The position numbers were made by a program, and so were the translations under genes. From Amblyomma americanum (lineage: Eukaryota > Arthropoda > Arachnida > Ixodida > Ixodidae): a DNA stretch of 64,000 nt. The DNA lies in NCBI RefSeq assembly GCF_052857255.1, contig NC_135505.1:27462999-27526998 (forward strand), written 5' to 3'. Below, piece after piece: positions 44,791 through 56,310 of the stretch; the stretch's first letter is position 1, and every line of letters begins with the position of its first letter. The notes under the pieces are model-generated. The model saw nothing but the letters and a program-made list of their open reading frames with translations, did no database searches and was not told where the DNA came from.

Positions 44791-45584
44791 GAATAGCGCG
44801 CTACACACTAACAAAAAGGACAACTGGAACAGGGGACACAGGACAAGCGCGCACTAACAACTGAGATTTATTCTGGTACGAGGGTACATAAATACATTTT
44901 ATGCACATGCTTTAAACAATCAATTCATTAAGCCGTGAAAAACATTATGTACATAAGGAATGACAACCATACCAGCAGCCTGCTCTGCATGCCCTTTTTG
45001 CGGTCTTTTACTATCCAGTAGCTTTTATAGATTCTTTTCAGCCACAGACGTTATTAGCGCGTCAGGGTACCCACCCATCCTAAGCCTATCAACTTGCCTC
45101 TGATGCTGCGATCTACCTGATGAGAACATGATTTCCTAAGACACTGTGCCAAACTGTTACTTGCTGAACACCTTTTCAGGGCACAGTAATAACTCAGGAA
45201 AAATAACAAGTCCTGGAAACCTTGACCTCCTTTGCGCAAATCACACTAGTTCGCCTTACTTTGAACGGACTACAATTTTAGCTCGAGCAATGGACAAGAG
45301 ATAAAGAGAAATAAATAAGCCTTTGAGATATGGGAGGCCGGTGAAGACGAGTGTGCAAGCACATCCTCGGTGTTGTTATGAAGTGAGGAGTTGCATCTAA
45401 TCAAGAAAAGAAGGAGCGCGCGACACAGCCATTTGCAATGAATTCATTGTTTTTGAGCATGTGCATGAAATGTATTTATGTACCCTCGCACCAGAATTAA
45501 TCTCAGTTGTTAGTGCGCGCTTGTCCTGTGTCTCCCGTTCCGGCTGTCGCTTTTGTTAGTGTGTCACGCGTTATTAACACCAAA
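44785..45584 (-). mobile_element. Penelope-like fragment bounded by about 120-bp inverted repeats
   Basis: Left arm (44785-44915) and right arm (45450-45584, reverse complement) share ACACACTAACAAAA, GACACAGGACAAGCGCGCACTAACAACTGAGAT and GAGGGTACATAAATACATTT with scattered differences. Between them, minus-strand pieces read SLAQCLRKSCSHQVDRS and GMVVIPYVHNVF, both Penelope-like RT thumb/linker segments (compare RKYVVIPYLHRISHN in the larger copy). No GIY-YIG core remains. Inverted terminal copies are a known product of Penelope-like integration. Confidence 0.65.
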
Positions 45585-47992
45585 TAGGTATCTAGCCTTG
45601 CACTCGGTACTTGTCGAAGCGCATGGGTCTTAAGTGATTTTGAGAGCTTATTTTAGTTTGTCTTTAAAGCGACTGTAATTTATTAACGTGTGCTGATATC
45701 GCTCGGAAGGAGTTAATTTACACGTAAAGTTGAGACTAATCGGTAGATGAACACTGCTGCACAGTCAACAGGCGCCGAAGGCATAACAGGGACACCTGAG
45801 GAGGAAAAAGTTAAATCTAAGGCAGAGCGGCATTGACTCCGAACAAACGTGGGCAATCAGGAATTGTTGTAGATAAAGTTTTTGTCAGAAACCCAATCAA
45901 ATAATCTGGAACCAAAACTCTGTTTTAAACCCCATGTCACATGGTGCGAACTGAAGCCACCAATTATAAAACCTTACAACGGCTACTAGACATGAGTGAG
46001 TCAAGGGGCCGAGTGTCCTACACACCTGACACCTACCGTAAAGGGCTGTTGACCTGGGGCACTGAGGTCAACAGCAAGGATATCACATTCATTGTCCGCA
46101 TATTGGAAAGAAATGCATGCCCTGTGACAAAACATTGTAGAGATTTGCACTAATAACCTTTCCCCTCGTGATGACCGGTCAAACCGGAACGGACGGTAAT
46201 TTTTGAGATGATAGTTGAAATCTGTAGTTAGTCATGTTTCCTGTAATGCAAATAAATCTGGTGGAAGCTGATTGCATAGGCAATTTAAATCTCTTGAAGC
46301 TGAGAATTTATAAAGGTTATTCCGCTGGAGTACACTTAAGAACCCTATCTTGGCGGGAGTGCCGCAGCCGCGATTGTCTTTTCTAGAATCCTGGTCGTAA
46401 GATTTTGACTTGTGATATTTTTCTTTGTCTTCGCTGGGAGCGAGATGGAACTGCAATATTCAAAGGAGACGCATTTCGTTTCTGGGCGCGGCTATCTGAC
46501 TCCATATCCACTAAGTCCATAGAGGATGCGTCCATAACGCTGTTCGAAAGAGAGACCTCAGAAGTATTTTGTTGCTCATATTGTATTTGGCAATGTTAAG
46601 CGCAATTGATGACCACAGAAGGAGGAGCAGATTCCGAAGTCAAAGAAGGCAAGAACGGAAGGCTGGGCACCTGCAGCAGATTGGTCATCTGGGTAGCTAC
46701 GATATGCGAAATGCATGTGAATACGGTTTCTATAATGCGATCGATTGCATTTGCCACAGCTTTCTCAATTGCCGCTGTGATAGACTGTGACCAACTGGCA
46801 TCCATTTTGGGTGGCCATTTGGCGGCCACACTAGAGTAGCTTGAGGCTCTCTCCTTGACTGCGGCAAAAGCTTCTCTCCGCGTGCATCTGCGTTTCTCAA
46901 TATGCTCGAGCACCTGAACTTCTGCTCGTGCAGGACAGTGAGGTGAATCAGCAGGGAGAGGACCACTACGCAAACAACTTTTTTCTTTCTTTTCGGGGCA
47001 TTCCTCTGTTCCATGACCTTCCCAACATGCACATCAGCGTAAGGCCGATTTGCAGGCTTTGCCGCTGTTGCGAAATCTCCAGCAGCTTTGACACTGAAGG
47101 GGCTGAGAGTTAAAGAATCTACTCGAAATGGTAATGGCCACACTTTTATCTCTCACAGGCAGAATATTCCTCAAATGTGGTAATGACGGACTGTGTAGGT
47201 ATTTTTACTCCGTCGACCATTCTGCTGCATCGATGGACCGCAATCACTCCTGCAGACGAGAGGTTCTCAAGCGTTTCACAGAGTTCACTCAAGAGTCGAC
47301 CCCTCGGACTAAGCCCTTGGACCACGCTATATGAGGCGGATTGAATGCGCTCACCGGGTGGTTGGCGAAGGACGTACTCTTCAGCATGTTTTCTATACAG
47401 TCTTTATCTGGTGACCTGCACAAAATACCACCCCTGCCGAACTGCCGGACATCAGAAATGCGCATGAAGTGTTTCGATGTGGATTGAAGAGCCACCTGTA
47501 CTGCCTCCGGGTTGTTCAATCGGATAGCGCCTCCATCGGAAGGCACTAAAGCGACTGGAAGGCTGGTAACGACAGTGCGGAAAGAGAGATCAATTAGGAG
47601 CTGGCTTTGAGGAAGAGATGCGGACCAAGGGGAAACCCCTGGCTGGGATACGAAGTAGACATTAAGCCTTCGTCCCGCGCCCAGTCACCATAGAACAGGA
47701 GCAAGCAGGCAGAGACAAGAAGAAGGAGAAATTGAGCAAGCTAGCCCAACACCGCCATGTACTTAGCCGCTACTCCGCAGGCACCAGTGGCACACCAGGT
47801 TCCTTGCGAGGTATCAAGGCCGCCACCGTCTGGAAGACATTGAAGTAGCCAAGGTAGGTAGGTAGGCTTCAAACAATGCTGGCACCTACCCACTGCGAGG
47901 GAGGGGCCACGACACAGGCGGTTAATTGCTCCCGAGCGTTCTAGAGCTGCTGGGGAAAACTTCGGCCTCTTCGGCATTTCGCTAGTGCCCAC
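45585..47992 (-). mobile_element. R1-like LINE (-): gag and endonuclease
   Basis: Gag appears to start at 47992 with MGTSEMPKRPKFSPAALERS. It continues with RISDVRQFGRGGILCRSPDK (47420-47480) and PPHIAWSKGLVRGVDS (47289-47340), then cysteine clusters matching three CCHC knuckles (CWRFRNSGKACKS, CWEGHGTEECPEKK, PLPADSPHCPARAEVQV) and RRCTRREAFAAVKERAS (46860-46910). The endonuclease starts near 46340 (SRDLNCLCNQLPPDLFALQE) and continues in pieces to 45600 (ACISFQYADNECDILAVDLS). RT is missing; the element is cut by the Penelope-like fragment. Frames are broken several times. Confidence 0.7.
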
Positions 47993-47999
47993 CGCGTGG

Positions 48000-49355
48000 G
48001 TCGCTACAATAGAAACCTTACGGCTTTCTTTTGGATTCTTTCAAGCTTAGTTATCTTAACTTTTGGTAAAGGGTACCAGGTAGGTATTGCATATTCTAGG
48101 ATTGGTGTAATAATAGTGTTATAGGCAAGGTGGGCGTGTACCAGGAGCTGCTAACTTAAGCGAGCGTTGTAAGAAAAAAGCTTTCGGAGAGCGTTTGCTG
48201 AAACATAGTCCTCATGCTTTGTCCAAGAGAGGTTATCAGAAATCTATAGGCGTAGATACTTATATCCTGTAACTGCATGCCGAAAATTTTTATTAGCTGT
48301 GCAGCGATAAAGAAGACGGTTCTTTTTAAATGTTATTCTCGTAGATACGGTTTTTTCAAATATTAAGGGACATTTTCCACTGTTCACACCAAGAAATGAT
48401 TTTTCGAAAATCATTATTTAGCCCAATTTGACCATCAGTTGCACTTATCTTCTCATATAGAACGCAGTCATCCGCATATATAGCTTAATACAGACTGACA
48501 GGTTTTTAGCATTATCATTATTAATTATTAAAAACAGTAGGAAACTGAGGACGGATCCCTGGGGAACACCAAAATCGAAGGAACATGATTGGAGCAGGTG
48601 TTATGTAGTTCGACAAACTGACTGTGATCAGATTGGTACGAACGTATCTATGCTAATATCTATTTATAACTATAACAATACTGAGTTTACGATGTAGTTT
48701 CTTGTGCGATAACTTATCTAAAGCTTTTAGAAAGTCAATGAAGATAACATCTGCTTGTTTTCCTTTGTTGATTGCTATTGCAAAACCATGGCTTATTTCG
48801 ACCAGCTGAGTGCATGTTGAATACCCTCGTCTGAACCGATGTTGAACATCTGCCAGTACATTATTCTCGTCGATGAAATTAGATAGATGCTTATGAATGA
48901 TATGATCTAATAATTTTCACGTTGTAGAGGGTAATGAAATATGGTTATATTTTCGGTACATGTCTTCTCTCCACTTTATACAAAGGCTTAATTCTAGCAG
49001 TTTTCCAATCACACGGCAAAACACCTTTCAAAGATCGAAATGAAACATGATATCAAGCAGTGCATCTCCTACTGCGCGCAAAGATTGAACAGAAAAAGTA
49101 GCCCAGTTCATGTTCGGTAAGTTGAAATCTCCAACTAAAATGAACTTGTCTGGTTTCGTGTAGCAATAAAGATATATCCTAACTTCATCCAAGACAGCGA
49201 CAGAGGAAGCGGGAGGCCTATATATAGGTCCTAGGATATATCGAAAATTTTTAGCGTATACTTTACCAAAGACAGCATCAACTGTAGCGACATCAGGCAG
49301 TTTTAAAATCTGAATTGAGCTTTTGAACAGTATAGCCACTCCGCCACCTGTTCTG
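48000..49355 (-). mobile_element. CR1-like LINE (-), endonuclease tail and RT
   Basis: The minus strand has an endonuclease segment at 49028-49339 (GGVAILFKSS; LGPIYRPPASS; ILVGDFNLPNMNW), then decayed RT: KGVLPCDWKTARIKPLYK (48970-49030), ADVIFIDFLKALDKLSHKK (48710-48760) and SFDFGVPQGSVLSFLLFL (48530-48590), with an acidic residue before CVLYEKISA near 48450-48480. Stops are frequent after 48900. Truncated at both ends. Confidence 0.7.
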
Positions 49356-49760
49356 TCGCGGTCTTTCCGAAAGGCTTTATGTTTCTTGGCACTTGTTCGG
49401 GGCGCATGTCAGGCTGCATTCTTCTGCATGCTGTGTTTGCAGCTTCCTGCAGCGCTGTTATATTTCTCCTCGCTTGCGGCTTTTCGTCTACGTTGTAATG
49501 TGGTCAGGGTAGAGTGCATGTATGTTTGATGCGTTGTATGGCGCAGAGTTTCTGTAAGAGCCACACTATGGCTCTGTTAAGCAGAAATTGGGATAACATT
49601 GCACCCTGGGGGGTACCTATGTCGCCCATCCTTATGGGTTGTGATTTGGTCGTGCCTACCTTCATATTGACCGTGCCTTTGGCCAGGAAGTCTTTAATAC
49701 ATCTGTACGTACTTCCACCACAGTTCGTGTTCTGTAGGCTGTTTAGTAGGTTTAAGCATG
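49356..49760 (-). pseudogene. LINE RT fragment (-), RNase H clade
   Basis: The minus strand reads IKDFLAKGTVNMKVGTTKSQ, DIGTPQGAMLSQFLLNRAIV and, in a shifted frame, ALYPDHITT (the YADD position, decayed), followed by KPQARRNITALQEAANTAC. This is the palm region of the RNase H-type tick LINE. The next element is on the opposite strand. Confidence 0.55.
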
Positions 49761-49764
49761 GTAT

Positions 49765-50650
49765 GGGCCTCTAAAATATCTTATAGATGCATTCAAGCAA
49801 CGTCGAGCTGCCACAGTGTACTTGCGTATGCCGATAATATAACCTTGCGGTGCTGTCACCCAGATGCGTCTACGCATCAGCCGATCTTCCAGCAGGCACT
49901 GGATTTCCCGACAGCTTGCATCCCACCACTGGGTCTAACACCCTCACGCCTAATTAGTCATGCTTCAATCGCATTGAAAATAAAGCCTGCTCACGGAAAG
50001 CTCGCCCTTTACATTTCACGATAGATAGTTCTCCGATTCCTCAGGTAAAAAGTGTTCGTATTCTTGGCCTTCTCTTTCATACATGTGGGATTGGAGCCCC
50101 GTGGCTGGCAGCCACTTGTAAATCGGCGGCTCACACTACTCTAGGTACGATTACTCGCCCAGCTATGCGCTCTGGTGGCGCGCGTGCTCTTACGGATCGC
50201 CAGCTTGTGTGCTCTATACTTGAGCTACGGATATCATAACAGGCATAATTTCAAGGTCTCACCCTTAGGCAGTGGGTGTCCTTTGAATGTATCAATCGTG
50301 AGGCTATGCGCGCCGCAAGATATCTGTCTCGTTTAACACCAATACCCGAGCTTCAGGAGTTTGCCCAACATAATACACTCAGCGAACTTACCGACCAACA
50401 GGTGACAAAAAGAGCTCGAAAACAGTCTCTACAACTTCATCGTTTAAAGACACTCCCTCCGTGGACATAATTTCAGCACACAGACAATCGCTCCACTGTT
50501 TTACCTTCGGTATCAGCTGCGTATCTCCCAGAAGGGAGCATATTTTACGCCGATGCATCATGTAGTGCAAAGCGGGGAGTTGCTGCTGTGCATAGTCCCT
50601 CCCGTCCGCATCTCAACTCTCGCGCGACATATACTGCGGATCAGAGGTGG
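49765..50650 (+). pseudogene. LINE RT thumb and RNase H start (+)
   Basis: The + frames read VLAYADNITLRCCHPDA (motif C, second Asp replaced by Asn), GLTPSRLISHASIALKIKPA, then VSFECINREAMRAARYLSRL and HNTLSELTDQQVTKRARKQS (50274-50440), then SIFYADASCSAKRG (50539-50580), an RNase H first-Asp motif. Frameshifts lie near 50025 and 50470. It is an independent copy of the same broad clade as the neighbouring minus fragment. Confidence 0.55.
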
Positions 50651-51989
50651 GCATTGGACCTCAAAAATCTGGACCTCCCCTCAACCTCAAAAAGATAATC
50701 AATGGTGTACGCCGGCATCCTCGAAGCTTTTTACCCACGAGCGCCGCGCGAGCATTCTGCGAAGCCGTTTAAGGTGAACGATGGGTCTCTGCTAAATAGT
50801 TAAAGGAAAGATAACGTGTAGTGCCTGGCCGTCTGCAAGGCAGGCCGCCAACCTAACTGATCCCATACGAGAAAAGAAAAAAGCAAATGATTAGAAATAT
50901 ACAAACAAAAAGCGCACACTAAAAACAGAAGCGAACAACAGTGTGCCCCTTTAAACGTCATATCACAAGGTTTGAAACAGCGACTCAGCAGCACAGCGCG
51001 AGAATGTAATCAGTTTCATTCACGCATCTTCATTAAAAAAAAGGAACAGAAGTCAGCTACCAGATCAACGTACATTCAAGGTAGTTTTGCTTTTTTTTGC
51101 GACTGCAACACCGCTATGCTGGTACGTTCACTTCGTGCTTCGGTGTTTCGGCATAATAAGTGAATTTCTGAGAAGGAACAGGGAGCCGCACACCAAAAAA
51201 TAGGTTATTCGGAAGCATGAAAAATTGAAATTATATTTGCAACTGCTTGCAATATGGAAAGGGAGTATACCGAATGGGTGTGAGATTCAAAAGGGAAAGT
51301 CTCCGATCAAAAGGTTCTATGGTGTTATACAGGTTTTTCTAGCTTCGTTCTTTTTTACTCAAATCTGCGGGCGCCCTTGTTAGGAACCACCTGAATCACA
51401 TTCTCTCGCCTGTGCAGACTACTTCAGTTTCTCTTAAGTAGGCTTGTAATGTACAGCGGGATCACCTTAATTCGACTCCAAGGCAAGAGATAAGATGTCA
51501 GCGCCGGCAACGAGCATGAACACGAAGCAGTCTTGCTTGGGGCCATCAGTCCTTCGACGGGTTTATTGCGCGCTTGTTGGACGGAACTTATTTGATTGCG
51601 GCATCAAACAATGGTACCGCGGGTCAACGTGAATTACGCGCTTTCCGCGCTCCCGGGAGTTTGAGCCGACAGGCATGCAGCCGGGTGCTACGCCAGCGGG
51701 GCAAGTGGGAAGGAGAGCGACGTGCTGTGACAGTAGCACTCCTTCCGGGAAGAGCAGAGGGGTGCGTCTTCCTGTAGGCTTGGACTGAACGGACATTTAG
51801 GAGTAGCACCGGAAACTAAGAGGGAACTGTGGCATCCAGTTGTCCAAACAGGGGAAACCGAACACCGAGCGTCATCGCATGAACACTGCGGTGATGCGCT
51901 GCAACTCCGCTTCGGCAGCGGCACTCGTCGGAGTAAGGCGTGGCAACTGCAAAAAGTCTCGATGTGAAAAATTCGTCATCACTCAATGA
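50651..51989. other. Unassigned; left end resembles a CTCAA/GAGG-rich repeat
   Basis: A short GAGG/CCTC-rich segment at 50645-50705 (GGACCTCAAAAATCTGGACC; CCCCTCAACCTCAAAAA) resembles the repeat at 51990-52140. No gene recognised in the interior; small open frames lack motifs. Confidence 0.3.
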
Positions 51990-52140
51990 CGGCCTCACTC
52001 AGCCTCAAGCTCACGCGTGAGGTTGAGGTCTGATTTGGTGACCTCACTCACAAAATTTTGAGCCATCGCTGACATCACCATAACCTCACTTCACGACATT
52101 AGGTTGAGGTCGACCTCATGAGGGCTTCGCCTCACCGCTG
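51990..52140. repeat. TGAGG/CCTCA-rich palindromic repeat
   Basis: Dense alternation of CCTCA and TGAGG, including CACGCGTGAGGTTGAGGTC, ATTAGGTTGAGGTCGACCTC and CCTCATGAGG. Many self-complementary sections suggest a foldback or MITE-type element immediately upstream of the TRAF-like gene. Confidence 0.6.
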
Positions 52141-52527
52141 ATCCTCGGTCCATGGTCAATCTCGCGCACACAGCGCACACGGCGAAGAAGCTATACGGCG
52201 GGAGAAGTAAAGCTTTAGCTTTTAAACTGTGCTGGACACAGCACTGGGAGTTCCGCGTTTCTCTCGCCCAACGATTTCCATTTCGGTCTGCAATGGACAG
52301 CATTCGATATCTGCGCGCCTACACGCCAGCAACGAGAAGGCCGGCTCGGAGAAGCAGACCTTTCAACAGGCAAGGAAACGGAAACTGCGCTCGAGGCGGA
52401 TATCGCAGTGATTCTAACCGTGACGACGGGAAGAAGAGAGAGGGTGAAAAACGCTGATAACGAAGGGTCCTTGTCGAAGCGGCGGAGCATTCTTTCGAGG
52501 CAGAGCGCTAGAATAACGTAAGACAAG
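52141..52527 (+). promoter_or_regulatory. Presumed 5' flank and leader of the TRAF-like gene
   Basis: No TATA box is evident close to the start. The ATG at 52528 lies in AACGTAAGACAAGATGG, with A at -3 relative to a G at +4, a good context. An upstream TGA-rich stretch keeps the frame closed before it. Confidence 0.35.
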
Positions 52528-52812
52528 ATGGCTACTGAAGGTAGGCTATACACAGTTGTCGGGTTCACCCCAGAGCTCGACTGGAGGCCGCTGCACTTCG
52601 TGGGGCCGCTTCCACGTGTAAGAGCATGCAGTGCCTGCTCCCTGGTGCGCCCAAAGACGGCACTTCTTTCCTGTATGCACGCCTTGTGTGTGTCTTGTTA
52701 CAACCAGTGCGCGCAGGACGGCGCGCTCGTCTGTCCTATGGATGGCATGCAGTGCCTGGAAGAAGACGTCGAATGGAAGGAATGGGCTGCCGACGACCTG
52801 CTGAAAAGACAG
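52528..52812 (+). CDS. TRAF-like protein, exon 1 (RING finger)
   Basis: Ninety-five codons from ATG 52528. The RING is of the C3HC3D type seen in TRAF6: C34, C37, C49, H51, C54, C57, C69 and D72 (CSACSLVRP, CMHALCVSC, CPMD). RING domains recruit E2 enzymes. The segment WAADDLLKRQ closes exon 1 and joins in phase 0 to VVCWNEKSGC in exon 2, as in other tick TRAF-like genes. The exon end is inferred from phase and from the donor-like CAG|ATGAGT, which lacks the GT. The open frame continues to a TAG at 52831-52833 with a possible donor CAG|GTAGTG at 52829/52830. The family is strongly amplified in ticks; the function, innate or stress signalling, is inferred. Confidence 0.8.
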
Positions 52813-52818
52813 ATGAGT
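52810..52818 (+). other. Mutated splice donor CAG|ATGAGT
   Basis: The in-phase exon end is CAG at 52810-52812. The next six bases are ATGAGT, identical to the consensus GTGAGT apart from G to A at +1. Loss of +1 G normally abolishes splicing. Confidence 0.6.
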
Positions 52819-53112
52819 GAACGGGACAGGTAGTGCATGTTGCAGGTTCGGAGAGCCTCATGCTAGAGTTGCAACTGTTGCAAACGCCACTGTGGGGCTT
52901 GTGTTTCCAGTTCGTCTATATCCAAGTGGAGGTAGGTAGCGAGGGTAGTCTTGGAAAGTCATACTTGTTTTTTTTGTTTATTTTTAGTACTTCAATATTC
53001 CTGTGAAGGGATTTCACGTGAAAATGGGTGTTTAGCGTTACGTGCGAGTTAAGTGTTTGAAGTGCACATGGTCATGGATGCAATGAGTAGACCGTTTTAA
53101 TACATCGCACGC

Positions 53113-53910
53113 AGATAGACGCAAAGGGATAGCGTAAGCTAAAAATAGCATGGTGCGCATTGCGCATGCGCTAAACGCTAACCCAGACCGGGCATTAGGC
53201 TAGCGTACGCTAAAATTATAGTTTAGTGCGCCTGTGCCTTACGTAGTACGTTGGGAGATTAACGTTGACAAGATGGCGGCGTCCAAGTCATCCTGAACAT
53301 GACCTCATGAGCCTGACTACGCCCACTGCGGTGCATTTGCCTCTCCCACCGTATGCCCGCAAACTTCCTAATCTCATCCGCCTACTTAAGGTTCTGCCGC
53401 CCCCTTCTACGCTTGGCGTATCTTGAAATGCATTCCGTCACCCTTAAGGACCAGCGGTTATCAGGTTGCCCTCTTCGCAGCGATTTCATCATTGTTACTG
53501 TCGTTCTTGGCGTGCTGATACCTATAAATTCATCTTAGGGCTTTCGCTTCGCCTCATCTTACCTGCAACAGAAATGATTAGTGAAAAATTTACCCTCTTT
53601 ATCGTTTTGTTCGGCAACTGCGGCATCCATAAGCCTAACAAGACGCGTCGTTTTCAAGTGGATCGTCTTGTCTTAGATTCAGGCAGGCCGACCTGACTGC
53701 CAGCCCGGGACGACTTGGCTGTTTCAGGCTTATACTAAACAAAAAGCAGAAAATATTTTCTTAGTTCGGCACCCGGTGCTGTTACTGCGGTTCGATCGCC
53801 TTTGCGTACGTTAAACTAAAAACGCCGGTGTTACACACAACGTAACGTCCCGCAAAGTTCTAGCGCATAGCGTACGTAAGCGCTTGTACGCTAAACTATG
53901 GCTATCTAAC
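53113..53910. repeat. GCGTACGCTAAA-type palindromic repeat, split by a LINE tail
   Basis: Clusters of TAGCGTAAGCTAAA, GCGCATGCGCTAAACGC and TAGCGTACGCTAAA at 53135-53235, and of GCGTACGTTAAACTAAA, TAGCGTACGTAAGC and GTACGCTAAAC at 53810-53905, flank the RTE-like fragment. TTTAGCGTACGCTAAA is a perfect palindrome in principle. Looks like a foldback element interrupted by a LINE insertion. Confidence 0.4.
53290..53560 (-). pseudogene. RTE-like LINE C-terminal fragment (-)
   Basis: The minus strand reads DNRWSLRVTEC and RRRGRQ then ADEIRKFAGI, the carboxy-terminal domain of RTE-type endonuclease-reverse transcriptases (compare GRPPTRW and VRWADEIRK). The left end at 53300 is CATGAGCCTGACTACGCCC, complementary to the GGGCGTAGTCAGGCTGATG end of these elements. 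Confidence 0.6.
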
Positions 53911-54099
53911 GACAGCAGCCGACGGACGGTCATTCCAGTCTTTGGATGTTCTTCCTAATTATGAGGGAAGGTGGGCCGATGAACAAGCTGAGGGTGGATC
54001 TACGATGCTTTCATGTTCGAAAAGGAACGAGCGGAGATATTTTGGTGAAATAAGAGGGCTGCGAGGGAATTGACGGCAGAATTGTGTGTGCTCAGTTGT

Positions 54100-54130
54100 G
54101 GGTACAGTCAGGCTGATGATTATGATTTTT
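54100..54130 (+). other. RTE-like LINE 3' terminus (+)
   Basis: TACAGTCAGGCTGATGATTATGA matches the short terminal motif of RTE-like elements in + orientation. No coding sequence supports more. Confidence 0.3.
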
Positions 54131-54679
54131 TTTTTCACCAGGTTTCGATGTGATTCGCGCCTTACTGAAAATGGGCAACATATGACCTGTTGTTAACAGG
54201 GCAGTAAATCACACAGTATCTGCGATTAGGCGGATATTGAAGGGGATGTTACTGGAAAGAGCGTGGATATAGAATGAGAATAGAAACCTGCGGAGAACAA
54301 TGCCCTGTGCCAGGCACGAAGATAAAAAAAGATACTAAAAATATTAATTTTTTTTTCACTCCTAAACGGAGAAACAGCGGTAAAAAGCTGTCAATTCAGC
54401 TTACTTTATATACTTTATTTTGTCTCTGAAGGTCAATTCATGGTTAGGCTTGAGCGGTGAAGCTGTGCAACTTTCGCCATGAAGTAGATATTTCGCTCTA
54501 AGAAAAGAACACACTAGTTACGTTCACGTCTGATTATAAAATTAACATTACAGTAGAAACTGCAAAACGGAAAAAAAACATTAAATAAACCCAAGAATTA
54601 TAAGAAAACCATTTAGGTTTCCAATAGCTAAAGTGCCACTTTGCAACTTAAACGTCCATATGATATATCGTTACGACCA

Positions 54680-56310
54680 GGGGTGTATTCAGACCACGAC
54701 GGGTGACTGAGAACCAGCTGGGACCACTTTCCGAGCACAAGACACATCCACCTCGTTCTCTTCATCATCTGCGTAGTGAGCGATGCCGGCCAAATAGACT
54801 AGGCATCGCCTCTTCATGGGCGTCAAACTTCCCCCTACGGAGCCGAAACCCGGAAGGCGAGTTAAAAAGCACCGCGCGAATGGTAGGGCTTCAGCCAGCA
54901 AACATGAGTAACTGCAGTTCGTACAGAACAACGGCCCCTTGCCGTGAGACGCGCTATGCGGTAATTTATAATTTGCTCAATAATAACATAAGGTCTATCG
55001 TAGTGGTACAGCAGCTTCTGGGACAGTCCCCGCTTTCGGACAGGCCACCACAACCAGACCAAATCACCGGGGTAAGTGACGTGACGGTGGTGGGCACCGT
55101 AGCGCGCTTTGGACCGATCTTGAGAGGCGAGAATACGAATGCAGGCAAGGCGCCGGGCCTCTTTGGCGAGACAAAGTGTCTCGGGGATGGAGAGATCTTA
55201 ATAAGGCGCAACAGCAAATTGTAGTATGGTGTCCTGGGCGTAGCGTGGAGGGCGAGCATATAGTAAAAAGACGGGCCTGAAGCCTGTATTCTCATGGCGC
55301 GCGGTATTGAAAGCGTGGGTGGTGACTGGTAGGACGCTATCCCAGTTTTAGTGCATAGAATCAACGTACATTAACAGCATGTTAGTGATCGATCGGCTCG
55401 GGCGCTCAGTTAACCCATTCGTCAGGTGATGTTAAGACGAGGATTGGCGAAAATGCGATGCGCAGGAACGGAGAAGCTGCTCCACGATGTCAGCGGTGAA
55501 CTGTCGACCACGGTGACTGATGATAACTTTTGGGGGTCCATGGCGGAGAACTATGGAGCAGAGCATAAAAAAGGACACATGATACGCTGTAGACGAGGGT
55601 ATACGGCTGCCGTCTTGCAATACCGAGTAAGGTAGTCAATGCAAACCACTATCCAGCGATTCCCATGATAAGATTTTGGTAATAGGCCCATTATATTTAT
55701 GCCCACTTGAGCGAAAGGTGCGGCAGGTGGTGTCACAGGTTAAAGCTGGCCAGATGAAACGCTGGTAGGGCGCTTATATCGAGGACACTGAGTGCAGCTG
55801 GCGACGTACCGCTCGTTTGTAGCCCGCATTTTCGGCCAATAGAAGCGTGCCTGGATACGGTGGAGCGTGCGTGCCGACCCAAGATGTCCAGATGTAGGGT
55901 CGCCATGCATGGCCTGCAAGACAGAGGTGTACAGCATTTTTTAACTATGAGGAGGAAGCGCTGGTCTCTAGAAGAACAATTTTTCTCCCACAGGAGACCA
56001 TCTCGCACTCAGAAATGGTTTGCATTGGAGAGGTTTTCAACCTCCGCAAGGAGAGACCGCAGTGTTGAATCTTTCTGCTGTTCTGCATTGAATGTGGTGA
56101 AATCGGGGAAAAGGGGTGACACTGACGCGACGCAGTGGTGGAAGTTATCGATGTTAGACTCCGGCTTAGGAAGGGGCAACCGCGAAAGACAGACCGCGTC
56201 AGCGTGCAGACGACTGCTCTTGTAGGCGACTGTGAAGTCAAACTCTTATAGCCGGAGAGCCCACCGTGCGACACGCCCACAATATCATCCCCTTCCACCC
56301 CATCTCGAGT
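54680..56310 (-). pseudogene. Ty3 pol fragment (-) in the TRAF-like intron
   Basis: The minus strand, from 56310: RNase H tail (FDFTVAYKSSRLHADAVCLS), integrase zinc domain (DPTSGHLGSARTLHRIQARF and YVASCTQCPRYKRP, 55740-55930), catalytic core (FAQVGINIMGLLPKS with Asn in place of the first Asp; WIVVCIDYLTRY; GPPKVIISHRGRQF, where the usual SDRG is SHRG), and the C-terminal module (VWLWWPVRKRGLSQKLLYHY, 54970-55060). Several frameshifts. Both truncated ends lie inside the intron. Confidence 0.7.

Noticed and set aside
49356..50650. Twin-priming 5' inversion of one LINE
   Set aside because: The minus and plus pieces both cover the region around the YADD position with different sequence, so they are two copies rather than one inverted element.
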